Part shown: piece after piece, positions 21,189 to 31,628 of the stretch
Position numbering within the stretch: the first letter of the stretch is position 1
How the letters are laid out: every line of letters begins with the position of its first letter
Assembly (NCBI RefSeq): GCF_000732195.1
Contig: NZ_JNNU01000004.1
Coordinates: 186,001 to 250,000 of the forward strand
DNA length: 64,000 bases
From: Neorhizobium vignae
Lineage (GTDB): Bacteria; Pseudomonadota; Alphaproteobacteria; Rhizobiales; Rhizobiaceae
Direction: 5' to 3'
Position numbers and translations under genes: made by a program
The notes under the pieces: generated by a model
Database searches by the model: none
What the model saw: only the letters and a program-made list of their open reading frames with translations
Told to the model about the DNA's origin: nothing

Positions 21189-21992
21189 ATGACCGACGCT
21201 GCCAGCCTCACCCGCAAAACGATCACCGTCGGCTCCGGAACGCTTGCGCGGGATATCGCGATCATCCACCGGGCCGCGCGCAGGAAAAAGGCGGGTCCCG
21301 CCTTCGTCTGGCTCGGCGGCTACCGGTCGGACATGACGGGCACCAAAGCCGCCGAACTCGACGCGCTTGCCGGCGAACTCGGGCTTGCGGCGATCCGGTT
21401 CGACTACTCGGGCCACGGCACTTCCGGCGGCGCCTTCCGTGACGGAACGATTTCGCGCTGGCTGGAAGAGGCAATCGCCGTCCTTGACGACATCAAGCCG
21501 AAACGCGTCATCCTGGTCGGCTCGTCGATGGGCGGGTGGATCGCGCTGCGCCTCGTGCAAGAATTGAAGAAGCGCAAGAAGGCCGCGAAGGTCGACGGCA
21601 TCGTGCTGATCGCGCCGGCTCCGGATTTCACGGCGGAACTGATCGAGCCCAATCTCACCGAAGCCGAACGGCAGTCGCTTGCCGAGCGCGGCTATCTCGA
21701 GGAGCGGTCCGAATACAGCCCGGAACCCAACATCTACACGCGCGCCCTCATAGAGGACGGCCGCAGCAATCTGGTCATGACAGGGATTATAGAGACCGGC
21801 TGCCCGGTCCATATCCTGCAGGGCATGAAGGATCCGGACGTGCCTTACGCCCACGCATTGAAGCTTGTTGAATTCCTGCCGGCCGACGATGTCGTCCTGA
21901 CGCTGATCCGCGACGGAGATCACCGGCTTTCCAGGCCCCAGGACATCGAAAAATTGCGGGCTGCAGTCTCGGCCCTAATATTTAATGATTAA
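21189..21992 (+). CDS. Alpha/beta hydrolase (serine esterase, ABHD10-like)
   Basis: 267 residues. The nucleophile elbow is GSSMGGWIA near residue 102-110, the acid is in KDPDVPYAHA near 217, and the His in RDGDHRLSRP near 243; the N-terminal WLGGYRSDMTGTKA carries the oxyanion loop. These features match small-acyl thioesterase/esterases related to ABHD10. It is divergent from infC across 182 bp. Substrate unknown. Confidence 0.87.
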   Translation: MTDAASLTRKTITVGSGTLARDIAIIHRAARRKKAGPAFVWLGGYRSDMTGTKAAELDALAGELGLAAIRFDYSGHGTSGGAFRDGTISRWLEEAIAVLDDIKPKRVILVGSSMGGWIALRLVQELKKRKKAAKVDGIVLIAPAPDFTAELIEPNLTEAERQSLAERGYLEERSEYSPEPNIYTRALIEDGRSNLVMTGIIETGCPVHILQGMKDPDVPYAHALKLVEFLPADDVVLTLIRDGDHRLSRPQDIEKLRAAVSALIFND

Positions 21993-22122
21993 ATTTTGGG
22001 CTGAGACAAAAATGTTGCAGCCTTAACCATAATACGAGCGATGACCCGTTAACAAAACTCGCTGATTGACTCTTTCGCCCCTCCGCCCTTAACGTTTCAT
22101 TAGGATTTGAAGGGACGGGTCC

Positions 22123-22737
22123 ATGATGATAGCCTTGCAGGCGCGGCGCATAGCCGTGATCCTAGTTAGCGTACTTGTACCAGTGAGTGCTGCAGTTCCG
22201 GCTCCAAGGCCAATGGCCGCAATGGTCACCGGCGCCGTCACTTCCCAGCCGATCGGCCATTACGAATTCTGTCACAAATATGCGGCGGAATGTTCGATCA
22301 AGAGCCGCTCCGCTCCTTCCCCCAAAGTCAGCGCCAAGGGCTGGGCCACGGTTCGTCAGATCAACCGGGCTGTCAACGCTCGTTACATCGCCAAGACGGA
22401 CAAGGAAGTCTACGGCCGCGAAGAGGTCTGGAGCTATCCGAGCAATTTCGCCGATTGCGAGGACTTTGCGCTCGAGAAGCGCAAGGAACTCGCGGCGCAG
22501 GGCTTCGCCCTATCCGATCTCCTGATGACCGTCGTCCGCAAGCCGGACGGCGAAGGCCATGCGGTCCTGACATTGCGCACGTCCGACGGGGATTTCATCC
22601 TCGACAACCTCGATAACGAGGTGAAGCCCTGGTTCTCGACGCCCTACACCTTCCTGAAGCGTCAGGCCTCGTTCAACACGGGGCGCTGGGTCACCATCGA
22701 AAACGGCCGCGACCTGCTGGTCGGCGCATTGAAATAA
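22123..22737 (+). CDS. Bacterial transglutaminase-like cysteine protease (BTLCP), periplasmic
   Basis: 204 residues with an N-terminal signal peptide to about residue 27. The BTLCP triad is visible: Cys112 in ADCEDFALEKR, His146 in GEGHAVLTLR and Asp161/164 in ILDNLDNEV. In other proteobacteria (LapG) this family cleaves large surface adhesins under cyclic-di-GMP control, but the short rhizobial members usually lack a LapD neighbour, as here. Upstream, TTAA-N7-TTAG at 22089-22103 resembles a CtrA site. Secretion and fold are well supported; the target is unknown. Confidence 0.88.
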   Translation: MMIALQARRIAVILVSVLVPVSAAVPAPRPMAAMVTGAVTSQPIGHYEFCHKYAAECSIKSRSAPSPKVSAKGWATVRQINRAVNARYIAKTDKEVYGREEVWSYPSNFADCEDFALEKRKELAAQGFALSDLLMTVVRKPDGEGHAVLTLRTSDGDFILDNLDNEVKPWFSTPYTFLKRQASFNTGRWVTIENGRDLLVGALK

Positions 22738-22876
22738 CATGCAGCCCTGAATACGAATTGACAGTCGCCCGCATCATCCAAGTTGCGGGCGAAGGTTTTT
22801 GGTATCGCCTTATCGGAAGACATTTCCCCGGTGCACCCAACCTGCTAGGAGGGAACCTCTGAAACCGGAGCGGGTT

Positions 22877-24457
22877 GTGCGTGACGATGTGAAACCAGTC
22901 TTGCCGCACGCGGCCCGTGCAACGAGGCCCATCCTCCCGATCCTGCTGACCGGTTTGTTCGCCGTTGCCCTGCTGGCGGTCGCCGGCCTTATCATCCTCG
23001 AAAACTACCGAACTGCCCTGAAGGAAGGCGAAGCTCGCGCGCTCTCGTCTGCGCATGTGGTCGCGGCCCATCTGGAGTGGATGATCGAGGCAAGCGATCA
23101 GGCACTGCGACGCATCGGAACCGAGGTGGAAGACAGGCCGATCGATGGTTCGCCCGGCCTTGCGGCCGACCTGTCGCGGGCTGTCGGGCAACTGCCGGCG
23201 GGTTTTCAATATTCGCTTCTGGATGACACCGGCCTGGTCCGCTTTTCCAGTGCCGGCGGCAATGCCCCTGGAAATGTATCCGACAATCACAGTGAGCGCG
23301 CATATTTCAGCAGGTTGAGGGATGGCCAGGAGCTGGCCTTCACCCGGCTGCTCGACAACGAACGTGCCGGCAAGCCATCCTTCACCGTTGCACGACGGAT
23401 CGAACGAGACGGGATTTTCCGGGGCGTCGCCAGCATTACCATCCCGAACGAGAGCCTGGACGGTTTCTGGGCCTCCTTGGGGCTCGGGCCGAACTCTACG
23501 ATTCTGATCATCAGGGATGACGGGTGGCTGATCGCCCGACGGCCGGCGACTACGCGCCCGATCGATCTCAGTACCACCGCGTGGTACCCGATGACGCGCC
23601 AAATGCCCTCCGGCTTCTACCACAGTCCGGCCTCGCCGATCGACGGCCATGCCCGTATCGTCGCCTTCTGGAAGGTCTCCGGCTGGCCGCTCATCGCCCT
23701 TGCGGCCATCGCGCGGCAGGAAGTTCTAGACCAGTTCTGGCGCAATCTCTTTTCGGACACGCTGGTCATGCTGCCGTTGATGGCGCTGCTGGTCCTCGGC
23801 GCCTTCTGGATCAACCGCCTTCTCTATCGCACTGCCGTCCGCAACGAAGAACTGGAGCAGGCGGTGGAGCGCAACCGCTTCCTGCTGCGGGAAATTCATC
23901 ACCGGGTGAAGAACAATCTCCAGGCGGTGTTGGCGCTCGTGCGGCTTCAGGCCTTGCCGGTCGATGCTCGCGACGACATGACGAGGCGGATTGCCGCGAT
24001 GATCGCCGTGCACGAACAGATCTACCAGAACGATCAGTTCGAACACGTCGAGGTGGCGCCCTATGCCACCAAACTGATCACCGACATCGCCTCGGGCTAT
24101 GAGACGCCCGTCGTGCTCGACCTCAAGCTGCAGCCGCTCAGCGTGGATCGCGAGCAGGCTTTGCCGCTTGGAATGATCATCAACGAGGTCGTTTCCAACT
24201 CGTTCAAATATGCCTTTGCCGGTCGTCAAGGCGGCAGGCTTTCGGTCGAACTCCGCGAAGAGGGCGACAATCTGAGCCTCGTCATCCGCGACGACGGGCC
24301 GGGCATCGAGGCCTTCAGCCGGGCCGGCGGCATGGGCAGCAAACTGATCGCCAATTTCGTCAAGCAGCTCGGCGGGAATTTCACCACTCGCAACGACGGC
24401 GGCGCAGTGTTTACGCTCGAGGTACCCCGGACGCGGTCACCACAGGCGGCTGCGTGA
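22877..24457 (+). CDS. Membrane sensor histidine kinase, HisKA_2 type with a Cache-like outer domain
   Basis: About 526 residues from GTG 22877, which has GGAG 6 nt upstream; the frame is open a further 26 codons without a usable start. Helix 1 (about 20-42), a periplasmic Cache-like domain (45-270), helix 2 (about 285-310), then FLLREIHHRVKNNLQAVL with the phospho-acceptor His341/342, and a HATPase domain ending with NDGGAVFTLEVP. HisKA_2 kinases often act in general stress or light/redox pathways with CheY-like or PhyR-like partners. No response regulator is next to it. Confidence 0.88.
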   Translation: MRDDVKPVLPHAARATRPILPILLTGLFAVALLAVAGLIILENYRTALKEGEARALSSAHVVAAHLEWMIEASDQALRRIGTEVEDRPIDGSPGLAADLSRAVGQLPAGFQYSLLDDTGLVRFSSAGGNAPGNVSDNHSERAYFSRLRDGQELAFTRLLDNERAGKPSFTVARRIERDGIFRGVASITIPNESLDGFWASLGLGPNSTILIIRDDGWLIARRPATTRPIDLSTTAWYPMTRQMPSGFYHSPASPIDGHARIVAFWKVSGWPLIALAAIARQEVLDQFWRNLFSDTLVMLPLMALLVLGAFWINRLLYRTAVRNEELEQAVERNRFLLREIHHRVKNNLQAVLALVRLQALPVDARDDMTRRIAAMIAVHEQIYQNDQFEHVEVAPYATKLITDIASGYETPVVLDLKLQPLSVDREQALPLGMIINEVVSNSFKYAFAGRQGGRLSVELREEGDNLSLVIRDDGPGIEAFSRAGGMGSKLIANFVKQLGGNFTTRNDGGAVFTLEVPRTRSPQAAA

Positions 24458-24551
24458 GGATGGTTCACAGACCCCTGCCCACGCGTTTGGGCTCAGGGAG
24501 TATGACGCGCCGTATCCCGGCCCCTCGCTTTCGCTCAGGGCGTTCGAAACT

Positions 24552-24576
24552 GCAATCGATTCACTGGATCGATTGC
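24552..24576. repeat. Palindrome GCAATCGAT-N7-ATCGATTGC
   Basis: Perfect 9-bp arms in the 141-bp gap between the convergent kinase and mbfA genes. It may serve as a two-way transcript end or be a copy of a dispersed rhizobial palindromic element. There is no T-run. Confidence 0.45.
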
Positions 24577-24598
24577 TCGGGCTCCGCCTGACCGCTTC

Positions 24599-25582
24599 TC
24601 ACCCATTCCCGATCAAGATACCTGCGGCCAGCACCAGCGATCCGCCGAACACCACCTGGACGACTGCCCTCAGGAACGGCGTTTCCATGTAGCGGTTCTG
24701 GATAAAGGCGATCGCCCAGAGTTCGAAGAAGACGATGATCGCGGCAACGATGGTCGCGGTCCAGAAATGCGGGATGAGGTAAGGCAGCGTGTGGCCGAGG
24801 CCGCCGAGCGCCGTCATGATGCCGGAGGCAAACCCACGCTTGATCGGCGAACCGCGGCCGGAAATCTTGCCGTCGTCGTGGGCGGCTTCGGTAAAGCCCA
24901 TGGAAATGCCGGCACCGACGGAGGCCGAGAGGCCGATCAGGAACGTCGACCAGGTGTCGCCGGTCGCAAAGGCCGCCGCAAAGATCGGCGCCAATGTCGA
25001 AACCGACCCATCCATCAGACCTGCTAGTCCCGGCTGCACGTAGGTGAGGATGAACTGGCGGCGGGCGGTCTCGTCTTCCTCGGTCTTCACGTCGTCGGTC
25101 ACATGCTTGTCGCCGAGCATGCGGGCGATATCCTCATGCCCCTGTTCGGCAATCGCCAGATCGCCGAGCAGCTGCCGCGTCGAGGCGTCGGAGACCTGCT
25201 TTACCGCTTCGGTATAAAACCGGAAAGCCTGTTGCTCCATGGCTTCCGCCTGTTCCCGGATGGTGTCGAGCGGCAGGTTGCGCGTCAGCCAATCCGGCTT
25301 GCGTTCGTAGAAACCGCGCACATGTTCGCGGCGGATCAGCGGGATGCGCTCGCCGAAGCGTGAGCGGAACATTTCGATCAGCATGTTCTTGTGGGTCTGC
25401 TCGACCTCCGCCATGTCCTCGAACACCTTCGCGGAGGCCGGAAACTGGTCTTTGAGATTGTCCGCGTAGGCGAGATAGATCCGCGCATCCTCTTCTTCCG
25501 AAGCGATGGCGAGCGCCAGGATCTCCTTCTCGTCGAGGGAGGCGAATGGACGCTTGGAGCTGGAAAGAAGGCGGGCGAGCAT
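24599..25582 (-). CDS. mbfA: Membrane-bound ferritin MbfA (ferritin-like + VIT1/CCC1 domains)
   Basis: 327 residues. The N-terminal ferritin-like di-iron domain shows ALAIASEEEDARIYLAYAD, MAEVEQTHKNM, AEAMEQQAFRFY and AIAEQGHEDIA, giving the repeated Glu/ExxH ligands. The C-terminal VIT1-type part has about five helices starting at residue 185 (GLAGLMDGSVSTLAPIF). In Bradyrhizobium and Agrobacterium MbfA exports iron and protects against iron and peroxide stress, and is repressed by Irr in low iron. An Irr-type ICE sits 14 bp upstream of the start here, agreeing with that. Confidence 0.95.
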   Translation of the reverse strand: MLARLLSSSKRPFASLDEKEILALAIASEEEDARIYLAYADNLKDQFPASAKVFEDMAEVEQTHKNMLIEMFRSRFGERIPLIRREHVRGFYERKPDWLTRNLPLDTIREQAEAMEQQAFRFYTEAVKQVSDASTRQLLGDLAIAEQGHEDIARMLGDKHVTDDVKTEEDETARRQFILTYVQPGLAGLMDGSVSTLAPIFAAAFATGDTWSTFLIGLSASVGAGISMGFTEAAHDDGKISGRGSPIKRGFASGIMTALGGLGHTLPYLIPHFWTATIVAAIIVFFELWAIAFIQNRYMETPFLRAVVQVVFGGSLVLAAGILIGNG

Positions 25583-25595
25583 GGAAAACCTCTTA

Positions 25596-25611
25596 TTAGA
25601 ATAATTCTAAA
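25596..25611 (-). promoter_or_regulatory. Iron control element (ICE), Irr site for mbfA
   Basis: On the minus strand TTTAGAATTATTCTAA, a near-perfect match to the ICE core TTTAGAA-N3-TTCTAA and a perfect 7+1+7 palindrome. It lies 14-29 nt before the mbfA ATG, a place where Irr binding would block transcription or its start. Confidence 0.85.
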
Positions 25612-25733
25612 CTAAAGCCTCACCTGAAAACTTCAAGGGATTTCTGCCTTCCCGCGATTCGAAAGGCGGCGGGAGGGCGTGGCGCAATATCCGGAAAGAT
25701 TTGCTGCACCGCAGCGTAATCTTCTGGATTTTT

Positions 25734-26929
<1,196 letters not shown>

Positions 26930-26952
26930 ACAGCGTCCGAAATCGAACATCA

Positions 26953-26979
26953 AAAGCCCGGAGCATCGCTTCGGGCTTT
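26953..26979 (+). terminator. Intrinsic terminator after TRAP binding protein copy 1
   Basis: AAAGCCCG pairs with CGGGCTTT around an 11-nt loop and runs into seven T residues. It may also serve the convergent AraC-type gene, whose stop lies 10 bp beyond. Confidence 0.85.
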
Positions 26980-26988
26980 TTTTGTTTG

Positions 26989-27891
26989 TCAGCCTTCGAC
27001 CAGCTCGATATCGCCAGCCATCCTGTCGCGCAGGCGCCCGACATCGCGGGCCGGCGAGGCGCCGAACTGGCGGGAGTATTCGCGGCTGAACTGGGTGACG
27101 CTTTCGTAGCCAACCGAAAAGGCAACCCGCGCCGTATCGCCCGCTTCCGCCAGCAGCCGGCGGCGGGCTTCGTGCAGGCGGATGCTCTTCTGGTACTGGA
27201 TCGGGCTCATGGCGGTCACTTCCTTGAAGTGGCGGTGAAAGACCGAGGCGCTCATGCCCGCGAGCCGTGCCAATTCATCGATCCTGAGCGGTGCATCGAA
27301 ATGCGTGCGGATATGGCCGATCGCTCTGCGGATATGGCCAAGCCGGCTTTCCGGCCGCGCCAATTGGCGGATCGCCGCCCCCTGTGGCCCCTGCAACAGC
27401 CGGTAGAGGATTTCCCGTTCGATCAGCGGACCGAGCACGCGAACATCCTGCGGCCGTTCGATCAGCCGGGCAAAGCGCAGGAAGGCATCCGCCAGTTCCG
27501 GCGTCACGGGGCTCACCCCGAAACACGCACCGCTGCAAACAACGACATCATCCGGCATGTCGATGAGGATTTCGGCAATTGCCGCCATGTCGAGCGTCAG
27601 GCTGAGCGCAAGATACGGCTGTTCCGGGCTCGCATCGACAATCTGCCCGGAGGCCGGCACTTCGACGGACGAGACGAAATAGCTCGCACTATCGTAATGC
27701 ATCGCCTGGTCGCCGATCACCACGCATTTCGATCCCTGCAGAACAAGGCAAAGCATCGGCTCGTAGACGCTCGGCAGCATGCTGGTCGGGTTCGTGCCCT
27801 TCATGATGACAAGCGGCACCGGCGTTTCGGTGCGGCGGCCGACAGCACGTCGCGAGACCAGATCGCGGATTTCATCCATGGGCTTCGTCAT
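26989..27891 (-). CDS. AraC family transcriptional regulator (AraC_N + HTH_18)
   Basis: 300 residues. The N-terminal AraC_N-type cupin-like sensor (LPSVYEPMLCLVLQGSKCVV, HYDSASYFVSS) is followed by two helix-turn-helix motifs: IDELARLAGMSASVFHRHFKE and VAFSVGYESVTQFSREYSRQFG. I chose ATG 27891 (AGGGG just upstream), ATG 27879 being possible. It is divergent from the SDR gene over 155 bp, with the palindrome GCCAATTGGC at 27903-27912; such pairs usually mean the regulator controls the SDR. Confidence 0.9.
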   Translation of the reverse strand: MTKPMDEIRDLVSRRAVGRRTETPVPLVIMKGTNPTSMLPSVYEPMLCLVLQGSKCVVIGDQAMHYDSASYFVSSVEVPASGQIVDASPEQPYLALSLTLDMAAIAEILIDMPDDVVVCSGACFGVSPVTPELADAFLRFARLIERPQDVRVLGPLIEREILYRLLQGPQGAAIRQLARPESRLGHIRRAIGHIRTHFDAPLRIDELARLAGMSASVFHRHFKEVTAMSPIQYQKSIRLHEARRRLLAEAGDTARVAFSVGYESVTQFSREYSRQFGASPARDVGRLRDRMAGDIELVEG

Positions 27892-28046
27892 GCCCCTGAG
27901 ATGCCAATTGGCTGGCGCGGGCACAAGAGCCCCCACGCATGCGGGAGCCTCAGTCGGGAGGATTAGGCAAGAAATCGGCAGTTCTTGGCTCACGCCCGGT
28001 GGTGGCCCGCTGCCATCTGTGGCCAGCAACAACAGGAGTTTTGCAC

Positions 28047-28775
28047 ATGACCAAACAGAAGACAGCACTCGTCACCGGCGCCAACAGGAGCATCGGTTTC
28101 GAGATCGCAAGACGGCTCGCCACCGAGGGATATCGCATCTGGCTCGGCAGCCGCGATGTCGGCCGCGGCGAGGAAGCCGCCCGCAAACTGCGCGACCAGG
28201 GGCTCGACGCGCATGTCCTGCAGCTCGATGTCACCAGCGACGAAAGCGTCGCCTCGGCGATTGCGGAACTCAACCGCCAGACCGACCATCTCGACGCGCT
28301 CGTCAACAATGCCGGCATCGCCGACAGCTTTACGCACCAGCCCTTCGATGAGCCGATCGAAGTGGTAAAAGCCGTCTATGAGGTGAATACGTTCGGCCCG
28401 ATCCGCCTCACCCAGGCTGCGCTGCCCCTGCTCAAGGCATCCGGCGCGGGACGTGTCGTCATGCTGAGCAGCGAACTCGGTTCGCTCCAGGCTCTGCTCG
28501 ACCCGCAGAACCAGTTCTACGGCATCAATGCGCTCGGCTACAATTCATCCAAGACGGCGCTCAATGCCGTGACCGTATCGCTCGCCAAGGCGGCAGAACC
28601 CTTCGGCATCAAGATCAATGCCGCCGATCCGGGTTATACGAAGACCGACATGAACGGCCATTCGGGCTACCGCACCGTCGAACAGGCGGCGGAGGCGCCG
28701 GTGCGGCTTGCCATGCTCGGGCCGGACGGTCCGACGGCGGGCTATTTCTTCGACGACCAGACACTTCCCTGGTAA
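28047..28775 (+). CDS. Short-chain dehydrogenase/reductase (SDR)
   Basis: 242 residues. Cofactor motif TGANRSIGFEIA (residues 10-21), NNAG at 87-90, Asn114, Ser141/142, and the catalytic Tyr165-x3-Lys169 in YNSSKTAL. The sequence resembles carbonyl-reductase-like SDRs that act on aldehydes and ketones with NADPH. CAGGAG lies 8 nt before the ATG. Divergent from the AraC regulator. Confidence 0.92.
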   Translation: MTKQKTALVTGANRSIGFEIARRLATEGYRIWLGSRDVGRGEEAARKLRDQGLDAHVLQLDVTSDESVASAIAELNRQTDHLDALVNNAGIADSFTHQPFDEPIEVVKAVYEVNTFGPIRLTQAALPLLKASGAGRVVMLSSELGSLQALLDPQNQFYGINALGYNSSKTALNAVTVSLAKAAEPFGIKINAADPGYTKTDMNGHSGYRTVEQAAEAPVRLAMLGPDGPTAGYFFDDQTLPW

Positions 28776-28833
28776 ATCCCGCGACCCGGCCGGCCCGACG
28801 TTGGGCCGGCCACCAATGCGAGTTTTTGGAATT

Positions 28834-30027
<1,194 letters not shown>

Positions 30028-30386
30028 CCGTCCCATCGCAATGACATAAACCAAGCCCGGAGCAATCCTCCAGGCTTGGTCTTTGAAAATGCGGCCGCCA
30101 ATGTGTCAGCATTGGCTTGCTAGACGGCCAAAGCGGTTGCTAATTTCAATATTGTATCGTAAAATCATGTCGTTGATTGAGAAAAACGGCATCACCGTCG
30201 AGCTCCCGGAAAATTAAATCTCCGTGGCAGCATTGATTATCAACGGATAAAGCTTATATTGACGCTATCGAAAATTGCTTGCGACCTTTGTTCACGGGCC
30301 TGGTGCTCAGTCAGATTTCCTCTCAAATATCGATCAAAGCGGATGGAATACTGTCCGCAATCTCTAACGATTGAAAGGAAATCGTT
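30028..30386. other. Intergenic region and leader upstream of the cold-shock gene
   Basis: 359 bp. The left end has the terminator hairpin at 30050-30080. The rest is AT-richer than the surroundings, as expected for a cold-shock mRNA leader, and ends in GAAAGGAAATCGTT before the cspA ATG. A 16-codon frame at 30167-30217 has no ribosome site and I do not call it. No clear sigma-70 promoter could be fixed. Confidence 0.5.
30050..30080 (+). terminator. Hairpin after TRAP binding protein copy 2
   Basis: ACCAAGCC pairs with GGCTTGGT around a 15-nt partly paired loop, 22 bp after the stop. The T-run is poor (CTTTG). Confidence 0.5.
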
Positions 30387-30596
30387 ATGAATACTGGCAC
30401 CGTGAAGTGGTTCAATAGCACCAAGGGTTTCGGCTTCATTCAGCCTGATGACGGCGCGACGGACGTTTTCGTTCACGTTTCGGCTGTCGAACGTGCCGGC
30501 ATGTCTTCCCTGACGGAAGGTCAGAAGATCTCCTACGAGATCGTTCGCGACCGCAAGTCCGGCAAAAGCTCGGCCGACAACCTCCGGGCCGCATAA
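30387..30596 (+). CDS. cspA: Cold-shock protein, CspA family
   Basis: 69 residues, a single cold-shock domain. RNP1 is KGFGFIQ (residues 13-19) and RNP2 is VFVHVS (27-32), with Trp9 in TVKWFN. These RNA chaperones melt secondary structure in mRNA in cold or stationary phase. A terminator follows, but the next genes (unknown, rpsU) look like part of the same stress-growth group. Confidence 0.97.
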   Translation: MNTGTVKWFNSTKGFGFIQPDDGATDVFVHVSAVERAGMSSLTEGQKISYEIVRDRKSGKSSADNLRAA

Positions 30597-30659
30597 GGAT
30601 GTCATTCGCCTCGGCTGACCACGGATGTACTGGCAGCGACGGCTTGAATGACGGGAAGA

Positions 30660-30684
30660 GGTCGGGGTAACGCCCGGCCTTTTT
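30660..30684 (+). terminator. Intrinsic terminator after cspA
   Basis: GGTCGGG pairs with CCCGGCC (one G-T pair) around GTAACG, then TTTTTGTTTT. Confidence 0.85.
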
Positions 30685-30722
30685 GTTTTGCCCCGGCTTT
30701 CGGCCGGTCCAAGGAGAACACG

Positions 30723-31010
30723 ATGAGCGCAAATGTCTATGCCATAGGCGATAACATCGTCCTCAAGGCAGGCCTTACCCGGACCGCCACTGGCGACCGG
30801 ACATGCCGCGTCGTGGGCCTTTTGCCGGCAGCCGATCGTGGTGAAAACCAATATCGGGTACGTTTCGGCAGCGAGAATTTCGAGCGCCGGATCGTCGAAA
30901 GCGATATCGACACTTCGGAGACCGCATCGTCTGCCAAGAAGGACGAGGCTTCCGCCGATGCTCCGAGCGGGCCTTGGCTGAAGCCGTCGAGCATTCGCAT
31001 TGGCAAGTGA
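30723..31010 (+). CDS. Conserved-looking small protein of unknown function between cspA and rpsU
   Basis: 95 residues from ATG 30723 (AAGGAG 7 nt upstream). The first part reads as a compact beta domain: GDNIVLKAGLTRTATGDRTC, then QYRVRFGSENFERRIVESDI; the last 30 residues are polar and probably disordered. The beta pattern with an invariant-looking YRVRFGSENFERR is reminiscent of small SH3-like nucleic-acid or ribosome-associated domains, but that is only an impression. Confidence 0.7.
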   Translation: MSANVYAIGDNIVLKAGLTRTATGDRTCRVVGLLPAADRGENQYRVRFGSENFERRIVESDIDTSETASSAKKDEASADAPSGPWLKPSSIRIGK

Positions 31011-31061
31011 TTCAACACTTCGATCGAACGCGGGATCTGCCCGCAATGGAAAGGATTTAGT

Positions 31062-31304
31062 TTGCAGGTTCTAGTCAGAGACAACAACGTCGAGCAGGCA
31101 CTCCGGGTGCTGAAGAAGAAGATGCAGCGCGAAGGCGTCTTCCGCGAGATGAAGGCGCGCAGCGCCTACGAGAAGCCCTCCGAAAAGCGGGTACGCGAAA
31201 AGGCTGAAGCCGTTCGCCGCTACCGCAAGCTGGCGCGCAAGAAGATGCAGCGCGAAGGCCTCCTGCCGGCACCTAAGAAAGTGATCCGTCCGGCGCGCGG
31301 ATAA
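31062..31304 (+). CDS. rpsU: 30S ribosomal protein S21, TTG start
   Basis: 80 residues. [20 protein letters not shown] at the start and the basic [15 protein letters not shown] helix near the end are typical of alphaproteobacterial S21. The frame can begin only at TTG 31062, which has AAAGGA 8 nt upstream and matches the family N-terminus. S21 sits near the anti-Shine-Dalgarno and assists initiation. Confidence 0.95.
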   Translation: MQVLVRDNNVEQALRVLKKKMQREGVFREMKARSAYEKPSEKRVREKAEAVRRYRKLARKKMQREGLLPAPKKVIRPARG

Positions 31305-31345
31305 CTTGTCAACCGCACGGACATCCCATCAGGAAGGAGGATAGT

Positions 31346-31567
31346 ATGGCCGCCACCAAGGACGAATTCTTCAATCCCATTAAGCTTTCCGCGCGTGACA
31401 AAGCCGCTGCGACAGATCACACCGCGCGCTCGATCATTAGTGCGGAAGCGACCCAGCGGGAAAAGAAAACCGAGAAATTGAGGCAGCTTCGTCTCGAACG
31501 GGAAGCTGCGGAGCCTGTTCCGGCCCCTGCTCGAGCCAAGGGCCGCAAGGCCCCGGCCGATCACTGA
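31346..31567 (+). CDS. Small charged protein of unknown function after rpsU
   Basis: 73 residues with GGAGG 7 nt upstream of the ATG. The middle (ATQREKKTEKLRQLRLEREA) is a predicted basic-acidic helix; the tail is Pro/Ala/Arg rich. No Cys, no membrane span. It is the last gene before a strong terminator and probably belongs with the cspA-rpsU group. Family not recognised, though similar short proteins are common in rhizobia. Confidence 0.7.
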   Translation: MAATKDEFFNPIKLSARDKAAATDHTARSIISAEATQREKKTEKLRQLRLEREAAEPVPAPARAKGRKAPADH

Positions 31568-31572
31568 ATTTC

Positions 31573-31600
31573 AAAAAGCCCGGAATTTTCCGGGCTTTTT
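31573..31600. terminator. Bidirectional intrinsic terminator
   Basis: AAAAAGCCCGG pairs with CCGGGCTTTTT around a 6-nt loop. A-runs and T-runs flank both sides, so it can end both the small gene at 31346 and the convergent MFS gene. Confidence 0.9.
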
Positions 31601-31628
31601 GCTGTGTGGCTCACAGTTGCAGAGCTGC

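Noticed and set aside
22799-22876. In-frame extension of the sensor kinase to a TTG at 22799.
   Set aside because: The extension is poor in composition and the GTG at 22877 has a correctly spaced GGAG.
30167-30217. 16-codon frame upstream of cspA.
   Set aside because: No Shine-Dalgarno and no conserved feature; too short to support.
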